The notes beneath the pieces were generated by a model that did not search any database, was not told where the DNA came from, and saw only the letters and a program-made list of their open reading frames with translations. Of a stretch of DNA of 64,000 nucleotides, positions 28,381 to 38,232 are shown in pieces (position 1 is the first letter of the stretch; every line of letters begins with the position of its first letter). The stretch lies in NCBI GenBank assembly GCA_013399895.1, contig VXBA01003435.1:222392-286391 (forward strand), written 5' to 3'. The DNA is from Serilophus lunatus. Taxonomy: Eukaryota > Chordata > Aves > Passeriformes > Eurylaimidae. The translations under genes and the position numbers were made by a program.

Positions 28381-29045
28381 TGTGAAGAAGACATCGAGAG
28401 GTTTCAAAATCGTGACTGAAAAATACAGACCTATTTATCGGCACTATCAGAGCGCCATGCGGAGCTCGGGAATTTACGTGCCCGGTCTATCCCGGATATC
28501 CAGCGGTTCTGCGAACTCGGCAGCGGCTGGAGGCGGCGGCGGGGCCCGGGAAAGGCGAGAGGCGGCTGGGGGAGCGCGGTGCCGAGGGCGCGGGGGAAGC
28601 AGCCGCCCGGCCCCGCAGCGGCACTCCGGCGGGAGCTCGCTTCCCATCATCAGCGCGACATCTAGCGTTGGGAAAAGGGGGGCGGCTTGGCACGGGAGCG
28701 GAACGGAGACGAGGAGGATAAATGCTCCCACACCCGTCCCAGCTCTCGCCGTTCCCAAAGCTGGTAAGAGCCATTTGGATATTGCAGTCAGAACTCCGGA
28801 GTGGCTTGGGGCGGGATGTGAGGAGCATCGCCACGCTTCACTCCCAGGCATCTCATCCCCCTCCTTCTTTTAGTGAACCGCTCCCCTTTCCTTGAAAGCA
28901 GCTAGCGCTCCCCAGAAATCCCCTCGGTATCTCACCTAAGCCATCGCCTCCGTCCGATCCCTACCCAAAACACCGCGAACTCCAGAGGGTTTGTACGGCG
29001 CTGCCGGCGGAGGGGTTGGACCGCGCGATCCCGGCCCCGCAGAGA

Positions 29046-29105
29046 CACACACCGCCATACACGCACACACACCGACACACACGCGCGGATAACACACATG
29101 CACAC
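29046..29105. repeat. Imperfect (CA)n-rich tract within the CpG island
   Basis: Runs of cacaca interspersed with CpG-containing words (acgcacac, acacgcgcgg). It sits about 65 bp before the gap; simple repeat and high GC together may have caused the assembly break. Confidence 0.8.
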
Positions 29106-29169
29106 GTAGGCATAGCCGCCCTCCCCGCCTGCCCTGCCGCCGCCGGCGCAGCCGCCCGCAGCCCCTTTG

Positions 29170-30115
29170 NNNNNNNNNNNNNNNNNNNNNNNNNNNNNNN
29201 NNNNNNNNNNNNNNNNNNNNNNNNNNNNNNNNNNNNNNNNNNNNNNNNNNNNNNNNNNNNNNNNNNNNNNNNNNNNNNNNNNNNNNNNNNNNNNNNNNNN
29301 NNNNNNNNNNNNNNNNNNNNNNNNNNNNNNNNNNNNNNNNNNNNNNNNNNNNNNNNNNNNNNNNNNNNNNNNNNNNNNNNNNNNNNNNNNNNNNNNNNNN
29401 NNNNNNNNNNNNNNNNNNNNNNNNNNNNNNNNNNNNNNNNNNNNNNNNNNNNNNNNNNNNNNNNNNNNNNNNNNNNNNNNNNNNNNNNNNNNNNNNNNNN
29501 NNNNNNNNNNNNNNNNNNNNNNNNNNNNNNNNNNNNNNNNNNNNNNNNNNNNNNNNNNNNNNNNNNNNNNNNNNNNNNNNNNNNNNNNNNNNNNNNNNNN
29601 NNNNNNNNNNNNNNNNNNNNNNNNNNNNNNNNNNNNNNNNNNNNNNNNNNNNNNNNNNNNNNNNNNNNNNNNNNNNNNNNNNNNNNNNNNNNNNNNNNNN
29701 NNNNNNNNNNNNNNNNNNNNNNNNNNNNNNNNNNNNNNNNNNNNNNNNNNNNNNNNNNNNNNNNNNNNNNNNNNNNNNNNNNNNNNNNNNNNNNNNNNNN
29801 NNNNNNNNNNNNNNNNNNNNNNNNNNNNNNNNNNNNNNNNNNNNNNNNNNNNNNNNNNNNNNNNNNNNNNNNNNNNNNNNNNNNNNNNNNNNNNNNNNNN
29901 NNNNNNNNNNNNNNNNNNNNNNNNNNNNNNNNNNNNNNNNNNNNNNNNNNNNNNNNNNNNNNNNNNNNNNNNNNNNNNNNNNNNNNNNNNNNNNNNNNNN
30001 NNNNNNNNNNNNNNNNNNNNNNNNNNNNNNNNNNNNNNNNNNNNNNNNNNNNNNNNNNNNNNNNNNNNNNNNNNNNNNNNNNNNNNNNNNNNNNNNNNNN
30101 NNNNNNNNNNNNNNN
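29170..30115. other. Assembly gap (946 N)
   Basis: A continuous run of N inside the CpG island. The non-round length suggests a size estimated from read pairs or map data. It probably hides the core promoter, the transcription start and possibly a 5'UTR exon. Open frames that appear to cross it are artefacts of undefined bases. Confidence 1.
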
Positions 30116-30135
30116 CGCGGCCCGACTCCGGCGGC

Positions 30136-30165
30136 GGGCGGGGAGCGAGCGGAGGAGGGGCGGGG
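30136..30165 (+). promoter_or_regulatory. Pair of GC boxes (Sp1-type)
   Basis: GGGCGGGG at 30,136-30,143 and GGGGCGGGGG at about 30,157-30,165 match the Sp/KLF consensus. They lie about 450 bp before the start codon in the remaining 3' edge of the CpG island. Sites like this are common in GC-rich promoters, so binding is inferred only. Confidence 0.55.
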
Positions 30166-30289
30166 GAACCGGCTGCATCGCGCGTGGAAGAAAATCTCCT
30201 TCCAGGTGGCTGCTCAGCTACACCAGAGCTACTGGCCGGCTCCAGAGGCTAGTACTTTGAGGACGCTTTCTTCCATCCAGAGGCCTTGC

Positions 30290-30454
30290 ATGAAGACCTT
30301 GTGTCAAAAGGATGTAGTGGTTAGAGTACCTGCTTTGAATACATGGATTTCCAAGTGCTCTCATTTATTGTTCTGTCTACCCAGCGCCTGGAAAGCATGT
30401 TCTGGGGTGAAAAATGAGAGGAAACAAAAAGGAAGCAAAAAGATTTTCAGTTAA
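30290..30454 (+). other. Upstream open reading frame in the leader (55 codons with stop)
   Basis: ATG at 30,290 begins a frame ending at 30,454, upstream of the Kv4 start. More upstream ATGs follow at 30,311 (immediate stop), 30,343 and 30,397 (same frame, stop at 30,415-30,417), 30,414 (to 30,506) and 30,472 (to 30,546). The peptide resembles nothing known to me. If the leader is retained unspliced, these ATGs should lower channel translation. If 30,546 is a splice acceptor they are intronic and irrelevant. Confidence 0.4.
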
Positions 30455-30514
30455 TACTGAAAATCACAACAATGTTCAGAAATTCTGTTACCTCAAAAAT
30501 GTGTGAATATTTGT

Positions 30515-30546
30515 ATTTTTCTTTTCCCTTTCCCTCTCTATTTTAG
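30515..30546 (+). promoter_or_regulatory. Candidate splice acceptor 59 nt before the start codon
   Basis: A nearly pure pyrimidine run (about 30,512-30,539) ends in tattttag, with AG at 30,545-30,546. This has the form of a vertebrate 3' splice site. The 59 nt from 30,547 to the start codon contain no ATG, whereas the sequence just before contains several. That pattern fits an exon boundary in the 5'UTR. A candidate donor in the visible CpG island is CTG|gtaaga at 28,763/28,764; another donor may be hidden in the gap. The mammalian gene is usually described with an uninterrupted leader exon, so this remains a hypothesis. Confidence 0.45.
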
Positions 30547-30605
30547 TGGCTGGACCAGAACTGTCTCTAGGTTGACTCCTTTAGCTGTAATAGGTGTTTG
30601 GAACC

Positions 30606-31720
30606 ATGGCAGCAGGAGTAGCAGCTTGGTTACCCTTTGCCAGGGCAGCGGCCATAGGATGGATGCCAGTGGCCACTGGTCCCATGCCAGCTGCTCCACG
30701 ACAGGAGAGAAAGCGAAGCCAGGACTCTCTAATTGTGCTGAATGTAAGTGGCATCCAGTTCCAGACGTGGCTGGACACCTTGGAGCGATACCCTGACACT
30801 CTGTTGGGCAGTTCAGAGCGGGACTTCTTCTACCACCCTGAGACACAGCAGTACTTTTTTGATCGAGATCCTGATATTTTCCGCCACATTCTCAACTTCT
30901 ACCGTACTGGGAAGCTTCATTATCCCCGCCAGGAATGCATCTCAGCTTATGATGAGGAGTTGGCCTTCTTTGGCATCATCCCTGAGATCATCGGTGACTG
31001 CTGCTACGAGGAGTACAAGGATCGTCGGCGTGAGAATGCTGAGCGCCTGCAAGATGATGCTGATCAGGATCATGTAGCTGAGAGCTCCCTACCGTCAATG
31101 ACAGCTCGTCAGAGGATGTGGCGAGCCTTTGAAAATCCACACACCAGTACACTGGCTCTGGTCTTCTACTATGTCACTGGTTTCTTCATTGCCGTCTCTG
31201 TTATTGCCAACGTGGTGGAAACAGTGCCCTGTGGGGTAAGCCCAGGTCGCATCAAAGAGCTGCCCTGTGGAGAGCGGTATGCAGTGGCTTTCTTCTGTCT
31301 GGATACTGCCTGTGTCATGATCTTCACAGTTGAGTATCTCCTACGTCTGCTGGCAGCCCCTAGTCGCTACAAATTTGTGCGCAGTGTCATGAGTATCATT
31401 GATGTGGTGGCCATCATGCCATATTACATTGGCCTGGTGATGACAGATAACGAGGATGTCAGTGGGGCTTTTGTGACATTAAGAGTCTTTCGTGTCTTCA
31501 GGATCTTTAAGTTTTCCCGCCACTCACAGGGTCTGCGCATCCTGGGCTATACCCTGAAAAGTTGTGCCTCGGAGTTAGGCTTCCTCCTCTTCTCACTCAC
31601 TATGGCCATCATCATCTTTGCCACGGTCATGTACTATGCAGAGAAAGGTTCATCAGCCAGCAAGTTCACCAGCATCCCTGCAGCCTTCTGGTACACCATT
31701 GTCACCATGACAACACTGGG
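30606..31720 (+). CDS. KCND2: Kv4.2-like potassium channel, first coding exon (residues 1-371 plus 2 nt)
   Basis: Pore-forming subunit of the somatodendritic A-type K+ current; Kv4 subunits form tetramers with KChIP and DPP partners in the plasma membrane. Start: ATG in a strong context (accATGG), in-frame stop at 30,591. Visible parts: the conserved Kv4 N-terminus (MAAGVAAWLPFARAAAIGW) that KChIPs bind; T1 tetramerisation domain (about 40-140) with the Kv4 zinc motif HX5CX20CC (H105, C111, C132, C133); S1 about 182-202, S2 about 226-246, S3 about 258-278, S4 about 290-306 with charges R293, R296, R299, K302, R305; S5 about 322-343; pore helix to T370. The frame stops inside the filter glycine codon at the splice donor, so the rest of the filter, S6 and the C-terminus lie in later exons. 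The T1 stretch SSERDFFYHPETQQYFFDRD favours Kv4.2 over Kv4.1 or Kv4.3. Some residues (L183, M271) are Kv4.3-like, and I51-region residues are unusual. Confidence 0.9.
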
Positions 31721-31726
31721 GTAAGT
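31721..31726 (+). promoter_or_regulatory. KCND2: 5' splice site of the first coding exon (phase 2)
   Basis: GGG|gtaagt is a full consensus donor. It interrupts the glycine codon of the TLGYGD filter after two bases. Reading through gives an immediate stop (taa at 31,722-31,724), which supports splicing here. The position agrees with the known Kv4 gene structure, in which the large first coding exon ends at the filter. Confidence 0.93.
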
Positions 31727-34521
31727 GCAGCTGCTGTTTGGTTACAGCCAACATTTCAGCAAACATATTGGCCCTGAAGGAAAATAATTTAAAAAAGCGT
31801 TGATAGAAAAAAACGCTAGGGTAAGTGTTTTCACAGAACTTTATGAATACAACTCATCACTTCTTTCTGAGTGCTTTACACATGTTTGGGCTTAGACAGT
31901 GAAATTGAAATATGGATATCTGTGAGTTTTCAGTGGATTTTAATGGAGTAACGTATTTGCGGGTAGGACTTGTTACAGTGTTGCTAGATTGGTAATTATT
32001 ATTTGGAGAACCCAAGTGCAAGTTGATCAGTATGTGGATCTGCCATTTTGTTTGGTGTGTTGATGTAGGCTTGGGTATTAAGTTTGGTATTACAAAGTGA
32101 TTTGTTTTCATGAAGGTCATACCTTATCTTCACATTCCTGATTGTACTTAAAACACTGAACAAGCCTTTGATTTTTATGGACCTATGACTTCTAAATGAT
32201 GAGTAGCAAGCTATATTGACTGGTGACAGACTCTGGAAAATGATCTGAGGGAGGGAGACACATATGACAGATCAAACATGTGTCTTTAAACATAATTCTA
32301 ATGGCAATATAAATTCTTTCAGAGAATCAGAGGTTAAAAAGGGTCATTTTTGATATTAGAATCCAATGCAGTTTAATGGAAAAATATGAGATAATGTTAT
32401 TTTTTAAAGTCTCTGATACCAGAGTCCAATTGTATCAGCCGATTCTGTGAACCAAGTTATAAAATGCATTTATCTGTAATTGTAACAGGGATTTAGAAGG
32501 TTGACTAATTCGAGATGAGCATTTTTAACCTGTTCATAGTTTTGAGCTGTGTAATATCATCTGTGAAAATGAAAATTTGTTGATTCCTTAGAAACTGTCC
32601 GGTTATTTAATAATTAGACACTAAATTACAAACTTTTCACTTTCATGCAGGCAAAGCCCATCATTTTATTAGCATTTTGCCACATCCGGTTGAAACTGTT
32701 GAGATTTATGAAACATCTATAACTTTTAAATTTGACAAAATGAAAGTGCATTATTAAACTTATGAAAAAGTTGAGTTATTATGTGCAATTGTAATTTAGG
32801 TGGAAAACACACATGCAAAATATTGAAAAAGATAAAGGGACTGTCTTGTGCCACCTTTTTTCATACAAGGCTTTTATCACCAGTGTGATATAACAAACGA
32901 AGATAAATATAGTGCATTCTAAATATTTCATACTGCTTGTAAGGGCAAGTTATGCTAAAAAGGAGTGACAAGAGCTTTGGGGATTTTAATCCACTTTTTA
33001 GGTTCCTGGGTTTGGTTTTTTTTTTTTTTTTGGTTTTCATTTTCCTATAGTGACAAATGGAAGGGACAAGTTAGCAGAATAAACAAGTTATACATGCTAA
33101 CTAGTTCCATAGTCCTGTATTTTCTGATGCTGATACTTTTTGTCATATATTTTTAATTAGAACTGTGGTGAGTTGAAGAAAGTAGGTCTTAAAAATTTAC
33201 TAATATTTAGAATGTATAATCTTATAAAAGAATAAAAGCTGGTCTGTAGGTTTTTTTAATGAAAGGTATTTTCCAAATAAGTTGTTTCCAATCTTATGGA
33301 CAATGTGTAAAGTACTTGTCCATGGTACTGAAATGAATCTTTTCTTGTTTTACGCCCAATTTGCAACTGATTATGACACAAGTATGGTATCTATTTGGCT
33401 TTGATATGATTTGTTTGTTTCTTTGATACACAGGAACATGTGCGCACGCATAACACACGAGTAGTGTGCTGTAGTTCTAAATTTGGAAGTGTTACTCTGA
33501 GTAAAGTCTTCAAAAGTACTGATGAAATTTGAACATGATTTAAAATCTCTTTGAATACAGTCTAAGAACCTATTTTCAAGTACCTAACCACACAATATTT
33601 TGGTTATGAGGAGTGTAAAAAGAGTTAAAAAGAAGCCAGTCATGCTTGAATCCTTTTCTTGGGTAGTTTGTACAGAGATAGTTGTGAGTAGGTTGTCGAG
33701 ATCCCAAGTCTTACCCTCAGAAGTTCAGATATGATATAGGTTCAGATATGAGAGACATCAACTGCTATGAAATCTTCAATCAGTGCATTAACTAGATGGT
33801 GTCCTTTAAATTACATCGTGATATAGCCATATAAAGATTATGTTAAAGTGGTAAATATATATTAATAATTTAAATAAAATTTGCATAATAAAAGCTATGA
33901 AGGCTTTTTAGTTGATGGAGTAATTGCATGGAAAGAGAGGGAAATTACAAGGAAAAGCATCAAGGGTCAGTGAAAACTTACTATAATTAGTACTGCTACC
34001 TTTGCTCTGTGCTAGGGCTTATTGTCTCTGCTAATACAGAACTCCTGTTCTTTTTAACTTTAGTTTTAGCTGAATCGGGTATATAAATGCACTAGATTGG
34101 AACAACTTTCCTCTTTAAGGAACAAAACTTGATAAAGTCTTTATATTTTAAGTGACAGTAGCACACAGAAGGTTATGTGAAATCTTATAAAAATACATGA
34201 AAGCTAATAACAAATAATAGATTGCTATAAAGTTGAGTTTTTGAGTCTTAGTGTCATTCTCATATTTTGCTAGATAGCAAGGGTATTGAGGAAACGACCT
34301 TTGCAATTTGGGGAGTTATTACCTTGGAAGCAGAGCTATATTTCTCAGTTCTGCATGATTGCTGAGCAATTAAAGTGTCTTTAAAAAACATAGATTACAT
34401 TTTCCTCTTCAGAGTGCTAGTGACTTCAAATATTACTACATTTTTGCCTCCAAGGATATCCCAGCTATTAACTGCTCTTGACTACTCGGCTCAAGTAGTA
34501 CATGTACATAAAGATATTATA

Positions 34522-34611
34522 TAAAAAAAATGAAAAGGAAATGAAAAAATGGAAGAGAGGAGGAAAGGAAGGGAGAAAGTGAGAAAAATGTAAAGACAGA
34601 GAGAAGAAAGA
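34522..34611 (+). repeat. Polypurine (A/G) tract
   Basis: About 90 bp almost entirely A and G on the plus strand with only occasional T or C. Low-complexity intronic sequence that in principle can adopt triplex structure. The minus-strand open frame through it (rich in Phe, Ser, Leu) is a composition artefact. Confidence 0.8.
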
Positions 34612-35479
34612 TGACTGTGGAATAACAACACGCACTCTGCCAGAAACTGTGCTGTCTTATTTTAAATTTCAAACTAGTTTTATTAGTATTAATTGTAGCT
34701 AAAGCAAAAGTAAAGTAGTGAAAAGAGAGGAAAAGACAATAAAATTGAAAAAGGTCACAAGGTATTTTATAGAGATTTGAGATAACAATGAAAAGTGTGG
34801 AAGTTGGGGTTTTAAGGGTCAAGAATCAGGGTAGTGTAAAACTTGGCAGTGAAAAAAGCTCAGGTCTATTGATTTTGGATTGTCATATTTCCATGGGGGC
34901 TTGTGAACATCTACACTCATATAGACAGTTAATGTTACTTTCTGCTGTCATCTTATAACATGGTAATCTAATACCTTTCCTTCTGCCCTGTCAGTAGCCA
35001 GCAAGTGAGCTTGAATAGCTGGTAAAGTTTTGGTGGTGTAGGAGTAATGTTTATTCCCAAGTCAGTTAGAGCTATAGTGTAGTTTGTGTTTTATAAAGAT
35101 ACTGTACTTTAAATAAGGAACATAGTGCCGTTCTGTGACTAGTTCTAAAGCAATATCACTGCTATATTAGAATTCTATATTTATAGACTTTACACTGGGT
35201 AACTTTGTCAAGTCAGACAGTGCTCTGTGGATGAGCACAGTTCTTTATGAAGAGAAGCTTACACACAAGACTACTTGTTTATTTGCTTTGATTGCGTAAA
35301 CTAATGATGTGTCTTCTAGAAAAGATAAAGAAACTATTTGTTGTCATTATTTGTTAATATAGCCCACAATGTATGAAGAATCCCACCCAAGATGTATCAA
35401 ATTCCTTGAAGACTTTACAATCAAACAGATGACTAGATATGATAACATAAAGCCTCAAACAGAGAACAGGGGAATAGGA

Positions 35480-35780
35480 CGTTGGATTTCCTTTTCCTGC
35501 ACATTCTATTCTTTCCCATCTTCACTCTCTTTCCATTCATTTGCATCACTACCAGTATGTTCTATCTGTTTCTTTTCTCCATTATTTTTTCAAACTACCT
35601 CTTTCCATAGTTTTCATGGTTGGGGTTTGTCCACTGACCTGGCACTTCTCTTCTCTTCTTCAAGAACAAGTTTAACATTCCTATTAAGACTCCTCTGGCT
35701 TTATTTTTTTTCGCTTCTGCGCCTTTGTTCCAGATTCCTCATTCCTCCTTCACCACTGGATCAAGTCTTTCATTCAGCAT
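35480..35780 (+). repeat. Pyrimidine-rich intronic stretch
   Basis: About 300 bp enriched in C and T on the plus strand, made of ttcc, ctctt and tcattc words without a fixed unit. It explains a 141-codon frame (35,369-35,794) rich in Ser, Phe and Leu, which I do not regard as a gene. Confidence 0.6.
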
Positions 35781-38186
35781 TGTCATTCATTTGACCTGAA
35801 CTTTCCTCAGAACCTGTTTTTTGTCTTGACTTTTGTTTGATAGATTTTTATCTTATGAGTATCATTAAATTTCCACCTAATTACCTTTTTCTCCACACTT
35901 TTTTCTGCACACATTATTTTGTTTTCTCACCATTATGCCATTGTGAGTGTCTTTATTTCCTTGTGGTCTCTGCATTCTGGTTTGAAATTATTCATTTCTT
36001 CAGTACTTGTATTAAAAAAAATAATAAAATCTGACAAGAGAGTACAAAATTTGAAATCTTTGTATTGTGAACAATTTCATTAGTTATTTGAATATACTCT
36101 TATGATCACTACTGCGGAGATTAAGCAAAGTTGGAGAATTATTTCTGTATCTTGTAACTACATACTGGCTCATTCATTAATTTTTTGTTTGATATTTTTA
36201 ACTCTGTTTCAAATAGGATTTTTTTCTTTTTTTGTCTTCTTATATATAATCTAGTGAATTTTTTACGAATGTGTTTGATGTCTCAATCTGTTTTTTCTTC
36301 ACTGCAGAGATACTTAGCCTGAATAGGTAGAACACTATATAGCAGAGAAGGCAGAAATTGTCGTGTGATTACCTTCAAAGCACATGGCTAGATACTCAAA
36401 AAGGGCTCCAGGGAGAATTTTTAGTACTAAGGGTCATTTTGATGGCAGTAAAAAAATGTATTTGTTCTCTAATAAAAAGATTACTCGAACTGTGTTGGGC
36501 TGTTGTTAGCTTGACAGAGAACAGAGTCATTGTATTCTTATTTAGTTCCACTGGGGACCAGCTTTCCTGTTCAAAAAAATCCTGAAGATCTCTTAGAGGA
36601 AAAAGAGTTAGCTTATTTCACTCATTTTTCTTAAGCATGAATTTCCTTAGTTCAGTTATGAAGAGCATGAAGGTGATGCTTAACAAAAGATTTTTCTGCT
36701 CAGAATTCTCCTTTGGCAGAAACAGATGGAATTTTGTTTCCTTGTTTTTACTGTGAGACAAGAGTAAGAATAATTAGATTTGTGTGAGCCAGGATATAGC
36801 AAAGAAATAGGCTTAATACAGCAGAACGAATCATCTCAGAGAATAATTATGTATGATGCCTGGTCTATTAATTAGGGCCTATCATTCAACTAATCGTCAG
36901 TGAATACTGTGATTTTAGTGAAATCTTTAAGTGATCAAACCCAAGAAGTTCAAACTGAGTGATGACAATCTGTATGTGACTCACATCATTGTGCCTCTAT
37001 CTAAGAGGAAAAATTTGCAATATGAAAGCCATATAACTCTATGAATACTGTATTAGAAGTAGTGCTACTGTGTCCAAAAAAATCTGGAATTGTAAACCAT
37101 ATTTCTGAACATGGGAATATAAATACTGCAGAGACAAAATGAATATTCAAAAGAAGTTGAGAACATCTTGCAACTTCAGGATAACAACTAACTTTTCAGA
37201 CATTTGAAAGCAAGTCTAATGAACTACTTCTTTTACTTGATTTTTATTGTAGCCCATTGGCAGAAATTCATAATTTGCATCATGGTATGCTAATGAGAGA
37301 AAAAATCTAGTTCAGCAGAGGTTAAGTGGATAGATTGTTCCAGAGAAGGAGGTAAATTAGAAATACAGAAAAGAAGTTTAGATTCAGCCTTAACAGGTTT
37401 CATCAGTTACCTGACAACAGAGCTGATAGGGTGATCTAAGTGGTTGTGTATACATCTGTACCTATCATTTGCTGGACAATCAATAGGAGCACAGATTTTT
37501 GTGGAAGACATAGTCTTTAAAAGATTTCTTCATGGTTTTTTTGTTTGGTTTTTTTTTTTTCTTAATTTTTTTGCAGGGGAAGAAAGGTTTTTGAATCTCT
37601 AGATAGTGCTTTGAAGTGATAGCTCTATTCTACCTTTCCTGGAAAAGTAATAGTTACCATGCTTGTACTTCGACACCTATCACAAAGAGTAGCCTATTTT
37701 CTACCACTATTTCTTAAGTATATTTTTTCTGAAGCATATGATTTTGATCTTTCTGCCTCTGGTAATATTTTATATTTCCTTTTTTAAGTAAAAAGGCTAT
37801 GGGGATTGTTTTAATGAAAAAGAATATCCATTTTTACTGAAGTACACAAATTTGCATTATTTCCACAGAATAGACTTACATATATGTGAATTGAGATAAA
37901 ATAAAAAAATAATGCTTCTGACTAGAGCATCTGATGTGAAACAGTTATTAGTCTTCTGTAGAAAAATACTGGATACAAATATTTATTCAGATATTAGTGT
38001 ATGAAGTCTCAGATTTAAACATGAACGCATACAAAGATTGTGTGATCAATATATAAAAAAGTAAAATACAACAGGATTCAGCTCTATTATAATTCAAATG
38101 AGACTGCACTCCTTTTCTCATAGAAACTCATAGATACAGCTTATGCATTATTAGATCTATCTTAATGTACCCAGTCATCAGTAGAG

Positions 38187-38232
38187 TTCCTACTATCATC
38201 AGTTCGGATTTCCTACTATCATCAATTCAGAT
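38187..38232 (+). repeat. 23-bp tandem duplication (two copies)
   Basis: Copies at 38,187-38,209 and 38,210-38,232 (ttcctactatcatca..ttc.gat) differ at two positions, both G to A. A small recent slippage or duplication event in the intron. Confidence 0.9.

Larger units (their letters stand above)
28440..30235 (+). promoter_or_regulatory. KCND2: CpG island / putative promoter of the Kv4 gene
   Basis: Base composition changes sharply at about 28,440 from AT-rich to strongly GC- and CpG-rich. It stays so up to the gap at 29,170 and again after it (30,116 to about 30,235), then falls back before the coding exon. CpG islands of this kind usually mark vertebrate promoters, and the only gene start in the window lies immediately downstream on the plus strand. 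Open frames on both strands within the island (for example 28,382-28,873 plus and 28,474-28,851 minus) are low-stop GC-rich artefacts. The true transcription start cannot be located because about half of the island is unsequenced. Confidence 0.8.

Noticed and set aside
28382..28873. 163-codon plus-strand frame and 125/115-codon minus-strand frames in the CpG island
   Set aside because: GC-rich islands have few stop codons in all frames. The translations are Ala/Gly/Pro/Arg-rich low-complexity sequence with no domain.
28961..30260. Frames of 361-414 codons around the gap
   Set aside because: They consist mainly of undefined N bases and have no biological meaning.
30594..30605. Extension of the channel frame by four codons to a GTG at 30,594
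   Set aside because: The ATG at 30,606 has a strong initiation context and matches the invariant Kv4 N-terminus MAAGVAAWLP. GTG is not expected to initiate here.
30748..31077. 109-codon frame and minus-strand frames overlapping the channel exon
   Set aside because: Shadows of the KCND2 coding sequence in other frames.
35369..35794. 141-codon frame rich in Ser, Phe and Leu
   Set aside because: Produced by a pyrimidine-rich low-complexity stretch inside the intron. No transmembrane protein family fits.
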